From positions 1-64,000 of the forward strand of contig WHVA01000158.1 in assembly GCA_015179125.1 (NCBI GenBank): a DNA stretch of 64,000 bases. Direction: 5' to 3'. This document shows, in pieces, positions 43,141 to 54,089 of the stretch. Every line of letters begins with the position of its first letter. Position 1 is the first letter of the stretch. The translations under genes were made by a program, and so were the position numbers. The stretch is from Gautieria morchelliformis (taxonomy: Eukaryota > Basidiomycota > Agaricomycetes > Gomphales > Gomphaceae). A model generated the notes under the pieces. The model saw only the letters and a list, made by a program, of their open reading frames with translations, was not told where the DNA came from and did not search any database.

Positions 43141-43759
43141 CAGCACCCATCTTCGGCAGGGAAGCCCCCGGCGTCGCCGTGGGCATGCGGGTCATGCGGG
43201 AAGGAGCTGCCACTTGGGGGATAGATCGGGAAGCTCATGGACGGCCTGGAGGAGAGGGTGTCAGCGCCTTTCCATGATGTGCTGAGTGGTATAGGCAAAG
43301 ATGCATGTTGGAGAGCTGAAGAGGGGCGGCGAGTGAGGAGGAAAAAGAAAAGTATACATAGATCGATGGAAGACGATGAGATGTAAGAGGAGGCGCGAAT
43401 TGTACTTACAACAGTGTTAATGTCTCGAAGTGGCAGTCCTCACGTAAGCCTGCTGGATGGTGGGTCAGAGACGTGAGGTGTGGAGGTCTCGGTGGGTGAG
43501 GAGGTGGGCGGACTGGGGCGTGAGAGGCATCGTCCACCGCTGTGCTGTCCACTCGTGCGTGGCGGTCGTTAGAACAGAACGGCGAGGATGCTCACGCTCG
43601 CTGTCCCTTTCCCTTTCCCTCTCACTCCTCACCTCATCCTCTGGCGGTTGCTTTCACCCCCGGAGCCTCACCCACGAATGCATCGATCGTAAGCGGTGTA
43701 AAGTGCAGCCCCGGCAGGCCGTTGGTCACGAATCTGTTGGGAAGGACGTCAAGAGATGG
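43141..43759. other. Possible exon fragments, unresolved
   Basis: A minus-strand stretch at about 43145-43245 reads MSFPIYPPSGSSFPHDPHAH and GDAGGFPAEDGCCL; it could be a first exon. The plus strand has a CTTTCCCTTTCCCTCTC tract at 43607-43623. No definite gene. Confidence 0.3.
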
Positions 43760-44185
43760 TTAAGTAGTAGATTGGCATTTGGATGTCTGATGGGAGGGAA
43801 GAAGGGAGGCTAGGTTGGGAAAATGGGTATGTCTGAGATCAGGGGCATATGGTATATCGCGTGACATAAGAAGCTTGTTGTGAGATCCACCAAGGAGACA
43901 TGGTAGGTGGGGGAAATTGGGGGTGTTTAAGTTGGAACGTTTTAAAGGCAGCTGCAAATCTGTGAGGAACTGTGATTTGAACAGTTGTGGCCATACTACA
44001 CTGCGGTGGGCATCAGCGACAGGACGGAAAACCATGAAGCAGGGCCGAGTACCTGTTGTTTGAAGACTGGGGTTGGTATCGTTGATGACGGCGAAGAACT
44101 GGTTTCTGATTGAGAGACCTGCAATGCCAACAACGTGTGTGCCTAATTCCTCGAATGCAAGCATCCTCCTGATAGAGTCACCATA
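43760..44185 (-). CDS. Unrecognised exon-like fragment
   Basis: The minus-strand frame contains DSIRRMLAFEELGTHVVGIA then GLSIRNQFFAVINDTNPSLQ, followed by a possible GTACTCGG donor. The composition is protein-like and could be an exon of a captured gene, perhaps linked to the kinase fragments to the right, but I do not recognise it. Confidence 0.3.
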   Translation of the reverse strand, partial: YGDSIRRMLAFEELGTHVVGIAGLSIRNQFFAVINDTNPSLQTTGTRPCFMVFRPVADAHRSVVWPQLFKSQFLTDLQLPLKRSNLNTPNFPHLPCLLGGSHNKLLMSRDIPYAPDLRHTHFPNLASLLPSHQTSKCQSTT

Positions 44186-44429
44186 GAAAAGACTTGCGTC
44201 TAGGCCGGCAGAGTGGAAGCTCGCGTGGGCATAAAGACGTACCTCCGTACACAGCCAGACGTCTTCTCTTGAAGTCGGAGGCTGGCAGAGTGTTCGCCGA
44301 CAGCAGTCGTGCTGCCGTTTGGAAAGCCCATCAAACCGTCATTTCCTCCCAGAATGCCTCCCGGACCATCAATAGCCCAGAAGAGGCGTTTCCCGCCAGT
44401 TTGCTCCGCGGTCGTCAAGTGTTTTGATT

Positions 44430-44990
44430 AACTTTCAAGCCTCTGTGTTGGATCCATCCCGACAGAGCCAAGTCCATTCTGACATAGTAAGAAAGTCTTC
44501 TAACCGTGGGAGGACCACGAGGTCTACTATGGCACTTCGTGATTAATGGATATCCTGCAGAGCAAGAGAGGGTAGCATGGGATTCGTCGGGCATTAGCTG
44601 ACCCGACCTTCTGGCAAAAACCGATACCGACGATAACTCATGTCCTTGTATATTTAACATGTAGTGACAGTGGTTCTCTAGGCAATGAAATAGGATAGGA
44701 CATTTAATACAATCATAGAGCACTAAAATTACAATCAGTAGGACACAAAAATCACATTGCGTGTGTGAGGACACACCTGTTGCAAATCTTCGAAGGGTAG
44801 GCGACGACAATGAATTGACGAAGAAGCAAGGTAGGAAAGAAGGAGAGGGCATTCAAAATGTATAGTATAGGCTGGAATTAGTAGTGTTAGTTTCATTTGT
44901 AACTGTATAGGCTTACCGTGTTTTCTGAATGAGGCTTTCTTCTTTCTACGTCCCTTCACGATAGCCGCATGTGCTTGACCCAGCCAGATG
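44430..44990. other. No recognised gene
   Basis: A minus-strand frame continues from the kinase end (to 44735) with a KGRRKKKASFRKHGK basic stretch but no family motif. Confidence 0.3.
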
Positions 44991-45059
44991 GATTTGTCGC
45001 CACTCCAAACTACCGTCAGCAGTACCACCACGTCATCTGGTACTTTTGACATCACCGTA

Positions 45060-45451
45060 TAATCTCCCACCAGAGAGATTCAAGCTCTCCTGACGGGATT
45101 ACCGAGATCACTCTCTAATGTGAGGTCAGTCATACCAATGATACCATTCATCGGCCTCCTAGCAACAAAGTCCCAACATCAATGTAGACCTTGAAAACAA
45201 CATATGATTACTCACTGAATTTCATGAGACATATTTGCCAAGAACTCGCTCTTCGGTCGATTAACCAACACCGCAGCCTCCCTCGCTGCAGTGTTCATTT
45301 GAATGGCCTCACGCAAGTTGAAAACCATGTGGTTGATTTGCCTCTTCAGTGAGTCCATCTCGCCCCTCACTTCCACAGTGATGAAACATGTGAAGCCGTC
45401 ATACATAGCTGCCGCCGAGATCTGTGCAAACCCATGAAGTTGTGAGGTCAC
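45060..45451 (-). pseudogene. Group III hybrid histidine kinase fragment: last HAMP and HisKA
   Basis: Minus strand: [18 protein letters not shown] and [20 protein letters not shown] are the last HAMP unit. [20 protein letters not shown] then NMSHEI is the HisKA phospho-acceptor region (H in SHEI). After an intron (GTGAGT...TTGCTAG) comes RPMNGIIGMTDLTLESDLG, then the similarity ends. These are the hallmarks of fungal Nik1/Os-1-type osmosensing kinases. The ATPase and receiver domains are missing, so no signalling is possible from this copy. Confidence 0.8.
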
Positions 45452-46534
45452 AGCTCGAGCGTTTCTCGATGTGATGAAATTGCCTCCTCCAGGTCTTCTG
45501 GTCGACGGTACTCCTCAAACCGTGTCGAGAGCGCAAATGTGATGGTGTGGAGGGAGGTTGAATGGCCAGGATGCGGTGCAGGTCGCAGCTCGAGCACCTC
45601 TCGATGCAATGAAATCGCCTCCTCCAGGTCTTCCTGGCAACCATACTTCTTAAACCGTGTCCAGAGCGCAAGTGCGATGTCATTGAGGGAGGTGGATCGG
45701 ACAGGATGCGGTGCATGGAGCAGCTGGAGTGCTTCTCGGTGCAATGAAATCACCTCCTCCAGGTCTTCCTGTCGACCGTACTCATCAAACCGTTCCGAGA
45801 GCACAACAGCGATGTTGTTGAGGGAGGAGGATCGCTCAGAATGCGGTGCAGGTCGCAGCTCGAGCGCTTCTCGATGCAATGAAATTGCCTCCTCGAGGTC
45901 ATCACGTCGACCATACTTGTGAAACCTTGTGCAGAGCACAAGGGCGATGTTGTTGAGGGAGGTGGATCTTTCAGGATGCGGTGCAGGTCGCAGCTCGAGT
46001 GCTTCTTGATGCCATGAAATTCCCTCCGCCACGTCTTCCTGTCGACCGTACTGAAACCGTGTCCATAGCGCAAGTGTGATGTTGTTGAGGGAGGACCAGG
46101 TCTTCCTGTCGACTGTACTTGTCAAACCTTGTCGAGAGTGCAAGTGCGATGTTGTTGAGGGAGGTGGATCGGTCAGGATGCGTTACAGGGAGCACCTCGA
46201 GCGCTTCTCGATCCAACAAAATCGCCTCCTCCAGGTCTTTGTGATGACCGGACTGCCCAAACCGTGTCCGCAAAGCAATTGCGATGTTGCTGATGGAGGA
46301 GGATTGTTCAGGATGCGGTGCAGCTCGCACCTTGAGTGCTTTTCGATGCAATCAGATTGCCTCCTCCAGGTGTTCGCGGCAACCGTACTTGTTAAACCTT
46401 GTCCAGAGCGCAATTGTGATGTGGTTGAGGGAGGAGGATCATTCAGGATGCGGTGCAGGTCGCAGCTGGAGAGCTTCTCAATCCAATGAAACTGCCTCCT
46501 CCAGGTCTTCGCGTCAACCGTACTTCGTGCCACC
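45452..46534 (-). pseudogene. TPR array (about eight 45-residue repeats) interrupting kinase exons
   Basis: Repeats of the form SLNNIALVLCTRF then DLEEAISLHREALELRPAP recur with a 135-bp period in mixed frames, with stops. This is the kinesin-light-chain-like TPR common in large Agaricomycete TPR/CHAT or NACHT proteins, normally protein-interaction scaffolds. The array ends abruptly at SSHRETLEL, where histidine-kinase HAMP sequence starts, and begins just after another HAMP exon. Frameshifts between units indicate decay. Confidence 0.8.
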
Positions 46535-46559
46535 CTTTAAGACATTCTAAACATTAGCG

Positions 46560-46805
46560 ACTCCCTTAGACACACTGCTGCAAACCGTACCCACCTAGTA
46601 ACCTCGTCCACAAATACACCCAAACTTTCCGTCATGCCATTCACAGTTTCCTAGGCGTTATAATTCAGCTTGGACCCGACGAAAACTCAGCATTTTCATC
46701 AAGTAAAGAGCTTCGCACCTTGAGCTCCAGTATCTGGCCCTTCACATCCACCTCAATCTTCTTGCTCAAGGCACCTCGTGCAACAGATTTGGTCACCTCT
46801 GCAAT
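46560..46805 (-). pseudogene. Group III histidine kinase HAMP exons, upstream part
   Basis: The minus strand encodes EVTKSVARGALSKKIEVDVK then GQILELK (46799-46719), a 68-nt intron (GTGCGAAG...GCCTAG), and TVNGMTESLGVFVDEVTR (46650-46595) before a GTGGGT donor. This is a canonical HAMP unit of the same kinase family as 45060-45451 and in the same orientation, so both belong to one gene that the TPR array now separates. The upstream side is cut by the LTR at 46858. Confidence 0.8.
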
Positions 46806-46857
46806 GGAGTGTTAAAAAGAATCCAAGTGATCAATGAAGTGCTACAAAGTGAGAAGC

Positions 46858-47546
46858 TGTTACGACCGTCCACTTCCGACTTCCGACCCTCAGCTCCGCA
46901 ACCCCTTCCGCCCCTCCGATAGTTCCGCCACACGTTCCGCCCCTCTGACATTTCCGACATTCCGCCCATTGTACATTTCCCTTGTTCTTTCGACTCTATT
47001 ACTCGGACCCACCGGACCCGCTTCATCGTTCATCAAAACCATATATCCGGTCACCCTTGTAGTTCGTTGTCAGATATGTTTTATCGACCCCTTGTTCTTT
47101 GTCATTGTTCTACCTTACCCTGAATCCCCCTTGTAGTCCCATTGTTCCCAATAGTTAGTTCCCACACATTGTACTTGACTTCCACTTCCTCCGGAATTGC
47201 TTAGTACAATACCATTACTTGTTGTTCTGCGCTTTGTATAAAAACCCCTCATGTATGTCTGTTATTCTGCAATCTGATAATCACCTTCGATACTTGATTT
47301 CCTTTGCTCCATCTCCTGTTCTTAGCACAGCGAGTCTAGCAAGATCTCAGTCTCTCTCAGTCTCTCCACCTTCCGCCTCCCGCCTCAGTTCCGACACAAG
47401 TTCCAACTGAACCTTTGGTTCCGTATCTTCCGACTTCCGACTCAGTTCCGAAATACTTAGGACGATAGTTTATCAGGGGCGCAACCTATAAGTTGAAGCC
47501 GCCGTCCTTTCCAGTTCCGACTTAGCGGAAATCTCGATACGTAACA
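46858..47546. repeat. LTR, TGTTACG...CGTAACA
   Basis: The 689-bp segment has perfect 7-bp terminal inversions (TGTTACG, CGTAACA). It includes a TATA-like TATAAAAACC (about 47238) and dense TTCCG words. The inner part (TCAACTTATA, CATCCTAAGTATTT) is related to 61338-61450 on the other strand. No 5-bp target duplication is visible (AAAGC-type left flank, CCTAG right flank). Confidence 0.65.
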
Positions 47547-47690
47547 CCTAGAAATCCTGTAGTGAATTAATTTCTAGGTAGTGTATAATATTATGTAACA
47601 GTGACAACCAAATTCACTGAGAGAGTGAGTTAATTTCTAGTCTATTCTTTTGAGCACCAAGTCCAGTCCTACTGCCTATAATTCCTGTCC
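47547..47690 (-). repeat. Hairpin repeat family, inverted partial copy
   Basis: Reverse complement of about 15396-15540: CTAGAAATCCTGTAGTGAAT, CAGTGACAACCAAATTCACT and GAGCACCAAGTCCAGTCCTA. It directly abuts the LTR at 47546. Confidence 0.65.
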
Positions 47691-48002
47691 TCTACACTAC
47701 CCACTCTGTACAATCCCTGTATCTGTTCGCTTTCACTATCCTGTCCTCATCCATGTACACCTTCCTGGTCTCTAATCCCTTCCTACTCTCATCTACTCTG
47801 GTGCCACTCTGAATTTCATGGATAACTCGTTCCTCTCTCATCCTAGTTCTTAAATTACATTGCCCCAACTACCGAACGATGTCTCCCTTTCCTTTTCTTT
47901 GTTAGTACACTAGCCACTACTTGTCTCGTTCGCCGAACACGTAGATATTCGCCTCATTCAGCAACTCCTCTTCAAACGGACATTTTCGCTACTTGGAACA
48001 AA
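47691..48002. other. No recognised gene
   Basis: C/T-rich sequence without motif. Confidence 0.3.
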
Positions 48003-48420
48003 GTGGTTACCTTCGACACACATTCCGAATCCTCGTCCCCGCTATCCTTGGGCTGCTTCTCGAACACGGCGATTGGACTCTCCTCCAACATCTCAGTCCT
48101 TCCACCAGGTGTCACTCCTTCGCCCATTCCTATCCCGAATCTTTCTGTTTTCACACAGACATTCGACGTGGACGGCAAACTATTACCTCCCTCAGCAAAG
48201 CCTATCGAGCATCACTCTGCCAAGTCCTCCATATCGCTGTTCAATACTTGTCCCTGCTATCCTTGGGCTATGCCCCGAACACGGCAATTGGACCACTCTA
48301 GTACACCTCAGTCCTTCCACCAGGTGTTGTTTCTTTTCTTTGCTCACTCCTATCCCAAATCATTCTGGCTATGAACAGACGTTCGACGTGGATAGAGAAC
48401 CATTCCGTCTTCCAACTGCG
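48003..48420 (-). repeat. Tandem duplication of about 237 bp
   Basis: The blocks CGCTATCCTTGGGCTG / TGCTATCCTTGGGCTA, CTCAGTCCTTCCACCAGGTG and ACATTCGACGTGGA / ACGTTCGACGTGGA occur at 48040-48175 and 48255-48395. They fall in the possible 3' part of the minus-strand pseudogene to the right. Confidence 0.65.
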
Positions 48421-48737
48421 TCCTGAACCACCCCCACGCATTTTACACATCTGGGCGATGTGTACCATAAAGGGGGGGATGGTGCTTGGGCATTGGGAAA
48501 CCCCCCACAACTCTTATATTCGGAGAACTTAATGATCGCTTCGGCGGCCTTCGCATGACCTCACCTCCCATTCACTATCACCTCCATTCAAAATCCCTCA
48601 TAACGCCACCGTTGCCAAAAATCATAGGAACTTGCCTAGTTTCACGAGAAGTCCCTGAAGGAACCTAGGGCTTAGGGAACCATCTAGAGCTTCAGGACAA
48701 AAACACTTCTATGTTCACATCACTTATAACAAAAACC

Positions 48738-49730
48738 CTACTCTACTTCATTAATTTTCTGATCGTCACCTGGACCCCCTCTAATTCTAAAACTTCTCCA
48801 CTTAAATCGTTCAACTTCCGGGACACACTCCTCATCAGCTCCTCCGACCTCTCCACCAGCTCCTCCATCCTCTCCTCGCTGGCCAGCGTAGATGTTCGGG
48901 TGCCTTCGGGGGTATCTGAGAATCAGCCGAAGATACTCGGGAGGAGGACTCAACAAGCTTACCAAGGACACCCTTCGACAAAATCGAGGATGGACCCATC
49001 GTCAATCCCTTATCCTTCGCCTTCCCCCTAACCTTACCCTTCGTCCCTCGCTCCTTTGCCTCTGGCTCTCGACCATCCTTCTCGTCCTTTGCCACGTACT
49101 CTAGAAGCAGAACAAGGACTCCACATGAGTTCAGATGGTGAAGGAGGAATTGAATAGGCGGAGACTTACCCTCTGCCGCAACACAGCCATGGCAATCGCG
49201 AATGCATCGCCCACACATCTTTCCCACCTCGCCACTGCAGGTATGGCCGTAGCGAAGGCATCACCCGCACTTCACAGGCCTCATCAGTACCTCGTGCTAT
49301 GGAGAAGCACACAGTCAGCGGGCAAATTTCTTCGACAAAGTAGGCTGCTTACCCCAACATAAAAGTTCCACCCAAGCAGATACGCATGCTCAGGGTAACC
49401 ATGCTTTGCCACCGATTGCGGGATTTTGTCCGACTCGGTAACCTGCACATTCGCCCAGCCCTTGCGACGATGGGCAGGTGTCGGCTCGACCACAACGATC
49501 TCTAGCAAAGGAGTTCAGGCACATTCCTTCCGAGGCTTCTTCGGTGTCTGGGCATTTTCGTCTTCGTCTTCGGATGACAAGAACATGAGTTGTCGTTTCG
49601 TGCTCACAGGCTGAACTGTGGCCGATGGTTCAGGTGATCCAGCAGTAGGCTCAGCTGCAGGAGCGGGATCTTCGAAAGAGCTTCGAATCAGGTTGACCAG
49701 CGGGCGAACATGTGTCACATACTTTCAGGC
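48738..49730 (-). pseudogene. Cysteine-motif protein gene, degenerate
   Basis: Minus-strand pieces: MTHVRPLVNLIRSSFEDP with acidic SSEDEDENAQTPKKPRKE (49718-49515); a middle exon ending NLPADCVLLHSTRY (49508-49284); and GHTCSGEVGKMCGRCIRDCH then GC (about 49260-49190), a CX6-7CX2CX4C cluster like the zinc-binding motif of many Agaricomycete repeat-associated proteins. A stop falls just before this cluster. A lysine/glutamate-rich tail follows. Likely a chromatin- or DNA-binding protein relic; the exact family is not recognised. Confidence 0.4.
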
Positions 49731-50250
49731 TCCCTCACACTGTCCCCCTCAACTCCGGGCTCCTTCGCAGCACCCCCACCACCTCAGGCTGTATGGGATC
49801 TAGCTTTGCTGGGCAAAACAGAATATTTTCGATGTATTTTCGAAATAGTGACCTTAAAATATAGCATACTGGTATTGCTATCATTGGGGATGAACTATTT
49901 AAACTTCCTCTAATTTCCTACCATTTTTTCGCCATTTCTAACGAAGTCTTTGGCTCAAAACACTTCTATTCTGTTGCAGCAGAGTTATGAATCCACATGT
50001 ATCCACAACTCTGCTTATTCAAACTCCGACACGCGCGAGCCCGAACTCCAGCCTGTGGACACTTACGCACCCACAAACTCTGGCCAACCTACTGGTTCGG
50101 ACTCAGCACTCTGGAAATAGCAATTTATTCCCAAGCTTCCACAACACAGTATGTGCAATACAAACTCAGCCCAGCCTATGCTACCATAGCAACAAGGCTA
50201 TGCTAGGCTGTGCTGTGCCATGACAACACTCCTAAATAGAATTAGGGTCA
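49731..50250. other. No recognised gene
   Basis: Upstream flank of the TGACTCA cluster; contains TATGCTA words near 50170-50210. No coding motif. Confidence 0.3.
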
Positions 50251-50725
50251 TGACTCACTGCCAAGCTGGAGGATTATTGGTCCAAAGTCTTGTGACTAGG
50301 GAAATGACTCCTGCATGACTCAGAGCCTGGCTCGGCACATGACTCATGATCAGACTCTGGTGTATCATTGGCTGAGGGGCCTCTTACCAATGAAAGGCTG
50401 TGTTGAGCTAATCCTCTTTAAGAATAAGGGTGTATCTTATTCTTAGACGTGACTCATGCCTGACTCACTACCCCATTTCTGCATGACTCACCCCCTAATC
50501 GTGGGCTGCGATTGGTCAACATGAGTTCTGACTCATTACCCTTTTTCACTCTGACTCACCACCCCATTTCTGTGTGACTCAGTGCATGACTCACACCCTA
50601 TTCGTGGACTGTGATTGGCCAACACATGCTCTGACTCACCACCCTTTTTCTCAATGACTCACTACCCTATTTCTTCGTGACTCATTCTAGTCTATTAATA
50701 GATAGTAGATACAATATAAAAGGAG
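50251..50725 (+). promoter_or_regulatory. Promoter-like array of 13 TGACTCA sites, CCAAT words and TATA box
   Basis: TGACTCA occurs at 50251, 50317, 50340, 50450, 50461, 50484, 50529, 50552, 50575, 50587, 50632, 50655 and 50678. From 50461 the spacings are mostly 23 or 45 bases, arising from about 103-bp tandem units that also carry GATTGG (inverted CCAAT). ATATAAAAGG at 50714-50723 follows at promoter distance. TGACTCA is the Gcn4/AP-1 bZIP site. No ORF follows, so the array is most likely the U3 part of a retrotransposon LTR or an orphan promoter. Confidence 0.65.
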
Positions 50726-51417
50726 GCCTTACTGCCCACCTTTCATCAGCCAATACATCATCATCTACTATCCACGTACCTCGTGTGACTTGCCAAGCTT
50801 GCACAGCTTACTAAGCTGCTAACCCCAGCTAGGGTTATTACACTTACTTAGTGTATTAATTCTCAGTTAAGTAGTTGTGTTTCTACTTAGCCACCCGGAC
50901 TAACACTCCAGGTGAAATTCTGCAGAGTGAGTCTGACAATCGATTTCCTTGTCAATTAGCTCTCCAATACCCGAGATGAACTGATCAGTGACTTTCCTGT
51001 TCAGTGACTTTCACAAGTCACTTCTTAAACCCTAGTCGCTTGTTTATTGCAGTGCATTGACGTTAATCGGGTCAGTCCACTTACAAACTCTCCTGTGAAG
51101 CCATTCCTATCTTTTTGGAATACTTGGACCCCGATAGTCATCCTCGAACCTACAGACTAATAGTTTGTTATTCATTACGACAGTAGTGTTTAATATTCTT
51201 GCAGTTTCGTATACGACATGTTCTGATAGACCAAAGTGTTAGCTCTGACACCAAAGTCTTGAAGGGTTCCAAAACCCGGGCTCCTTTGATGGGCCTCACG
51301 ACGCTGTCGGCCCTGGCACCGTGTTCATCTCGACATCGAGAAACTCTGGGCTAACGACTAAATCCAAATTCCCTAGCCACTCTTTCGCTCCCTTCACCTC
51401 CCTCACCAGGTCCTTCA
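50726..51417 (+). other. Leader-like sequence downstream of the TATA box, no ORF
   Basis: A C/T- and CATC-rich start near 50750 fits a transcription start region. There is no long frame. AGTGACTTTC repeats at about 50990-51018. Probably the R/U5 and untranslated leader of an LTR element, though LTR ends were not defined. Confidence 0.35.
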
Positions 51418-52449
51418 TGTCATGACCGGTCTATTTCTCCTACCGCACTGCCTCTATGTTCCCCCTCGTCACTCCCTAGCATCTTCGCCAGAGTTCGCCG
51501 CACCCACCGACCACTCCCCCTCCATGTCCACTCTACCCGCTGTTCGCCCCATTCTCCGAACCGCTATTCGCTGCTGGTGCATTTCGCCAGCAGGCACGCC
51601 ATCAAATATGATCGATACCATTCACCCGGTATGATGGTTCATCATTAACCCCATCATCTTCATAATCCAACCCCATTGGGTGTTCGTATGGCCAAAGTGT
51701 GTTCGCAGGACGTCCCTTCCATAGGTTGTGCGGGATCAACCCAGTAAACGAAGAGTCCGTGCAGGGTAGCATGTATGCAGGTCCCAAGACATGGTTTTGT
51801 CCATAAGTGCCTTCACTCCCTTTTACTCTCCGTCGTTTCATGTTCGCATTCTTCCCTCACTCTATTGTATGTTTATTCCATCTACTTAGTATCATGACTG
51901 CGCACCCCTATCCAACCTCGACTCGTGACGGCCTCTTTCCTATTCGCTGATACCTTACGAGCATTCGATATAAGTAGTTTACATTCGCATGTATATTCGC
52001 CAGTTCAATTATCATACGTCGTTCATCTTGTGCAAATTTGACCTCACTGTGGTCATCGTCTTAAGCCTTCTCTTGGAGATTTCCATCTTCGACTAGCAGA
52101 GGACTTAGGCGCCACTGGTGAGTTCTCATACTTCATCTTCGTTACCTTAGCCTTCGAACCATTTTCTGTGCTGTTGGTGAAGGGCTCCGAAGGAGCACCT
52201 TCGCCGGCGAAGGGATTGTCGCTACTTAGACAGCCCTTCCATGACACCTTGCACGTTGCATCGTCAAGTGCCACGGGCCATTTCCCTACGACTGTAGATA
52301 GGGTGAGCCCCGTTCGGGTAACCCTCTTACCTTGTGAACATTCATTGGTTCACCTATTCGCCGAACGGCATACTTATTTGCACAAGTTATTCAGGCATTC
52401 GCTGTGTTCACTAATACACGATATTAACGCCTAAAAACCAATCTTGACA
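51418..52449 (+). repeat. 5' LTR of the short element
   Basis: Begins TGTCATGACC, ends AATCTTGACA; 1,032 bp. The flanks CTTCA and GTTCA agree at four of five bases, so it could alternatively be a solo LTR. Confidence 0.8.
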
Positions 52450-52884
52450 GTTCACATCTGACGGACGTTCGAACTCGGGGTGCGCGATTGCTTCGACACG
52501 CAATGCGGTTCGAAGCTTGGCCTGTGATAGGGTAGTCAGCGAAACACTTGATAGAGGGGCCCTATTACCTGGAGACCTACAGCCTCGGCAACCCACTGCT
52601 CCACCTCTTCACGCAGGGCTCCCCGAAGGTCAGGACGAACCTTCAGCTTGATCTGCGTTCGCTCGATGAGTACAGAAAGAGAGGAAGACTCGTTAGAGGC
52701 CATGAGGAGTCGAATGGTGAAATGAACCTGTCGCCTCATGCCGCAACGCCTTTTAAAGCCCAGGGCTGAGCCGTGCACGGACCAGGCAGTGAGAGATCAC
52801 ATCGGGGGCACTATTACGTCCTCAGACCCGTCCCCCCATCCCAGAACACTACGTTGTTGGACTCCGAAGCTAGGAGGGGGGTAC
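52450..52884 (-). other. Interior of the short LTR element with possible small ORF
   Basis: The minus strand can encode MASNESSSLSVLIERTQIKL and a further 35 residues, resembling a short helical N-terminal piece, with a clean ATG. The plus strand also has a frame. Neither is recognised; coding is doubtful. Confidence 0.3.
52872..52881 (+). other. Polypurine tract
   Basis: AGGAGGGGGG, then TAC, immediately before the LTR starting at 52885. It sets the plus-strand orientation of the LTR family. Confidence 0.6.
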
Positions 52885-54034
52885 TGTCATGACCCGTCTA
52901 TTTTGTATACCCAGTAACTTCAACACCCCACTTTTACGTTCTCCCCGTTCGCTCCTCGCCGAATGCGCCGAATGTTTATTCGCTTTTGCATCATTCGCAT
53001 GTAACAGCACTACCTGGACTCGATCAATGCCTCCTCCCCGTCGGATGCTCCTCTGATCGGATGGCGCAATTCATTTATTTCCTATACTCAGTTATCCCTA
53101 TCCCTATTATCTGTTTTCCCAGTCCCCCTCTATGTTCGCATGGCTTCACCCTCCCTTGGGCCACGGCTCTTCGAACAACCATTCACTGCTCCCATCATTC
53201 GCCAGCAGGCACACCATCAAAACACGATTGACATCCCCTACCCGGCATGATGGCTCGTCACTGGCTCCATCAGCTTCTCGATCCAACCCCTTTAGGTGTT
53301 CATATGAGCAGGATGTGTTCGCGGGACGTCCTACCCGTAGGTCATGTGGGATCAACCCAGTAGACGAAGAGTCCATGCAGGGTGGTGTATATGCGGGTCC
53401 CAAGACATGGTTTCATACATAGGTGCCTTCACCACCTTTACTGTCCATCGTTTCATGTTCGCCCTCTTCGCTCACTCTATGGTATGTTTATTTCATCTAT
53501 GTTGTATCATGACTGCGCACCCTTATCCAACCCTGACTCATGATGGCCTCCTTCCTATTCGCTGATACCTTACGAGCATTCGATATAAGTAGTTTACATT
53601 CACATGTATATTCCCCAGTTCAATTATCATACGTTGTCCATCTTGTGCAAACTTGACCTCGCTGTGATCATCATCTTGAGCCTTCTCCTGGATATTTCTA
53701 TCTTTGACCAGAAGAGTACTTAGACATGACTGGTGAGTTCTCATACTTCACCTCTGTTACCTTAGCCTTCGACGAAGGAGCACCTTCGCTGGCGAAGGGA
53801 TTGTCGCCACTTAGACAACCCTTCCGTAACACCTTGCACATTACATCGTCAAGTGCCACGGGCTATTTCGCTATGACTGTAGATAGGGCGAGCTCCGTTC
53901 AGGCAGCCCTCTTATCTTGTGAACATTTGTTGGTTCACCTATTTGCCGAATGGCATACTTATTCACACAAGTTATTCGGGCATTCACTGTGTTCACTAAT
54001 ACACGATATTAACGCCTAAAAACCAATCTTGACA
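52885..54034 (+). repeat. 3' LTR of the short element
   Basis: Begins TGTCATGACCCG, ends CCAATCTTGACA; 1,150 bp, similar throughout to 51418-52449 and 56433-57675. Confidence 0.85.
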
Positions 54035-54089
54035 CCGCCATACCGGACTTAGCCATTTTGATAATCGAAGAGTAGTTCAAATGGCCGAG

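Larger units (their letters stand above)
51418..54034 (+). mobile_element. Very short LTR element (two LTRs, 435-bp interior)
   Basis: Two LTRs of the TGTCATGA family (51418-52449 and 52885-54034) flank only 435 bp. The interior ends in the polypurine tract AGGAGGGGGG followed by TAC at the 3' LTR, the usual Ty3/gypsy arrangement. It has no gag or pol and so would depend on enzymes from another element. The left flank CTTCA and right flank CCGCC do not match, so one end may be rearranged. Confidence 0.65.

Noticed and set aside
45539-46550. Plus-strand frames in the TPR array ([16 protein letters not shown] type)
   Set aside because: Shadow frames of the 135-bp TPR repeat on the minus strand.
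53041-53742. Several 70-100 codon frames in LTRs
   Set aside because: They recur only because LTRs recur; frames differ between copies.
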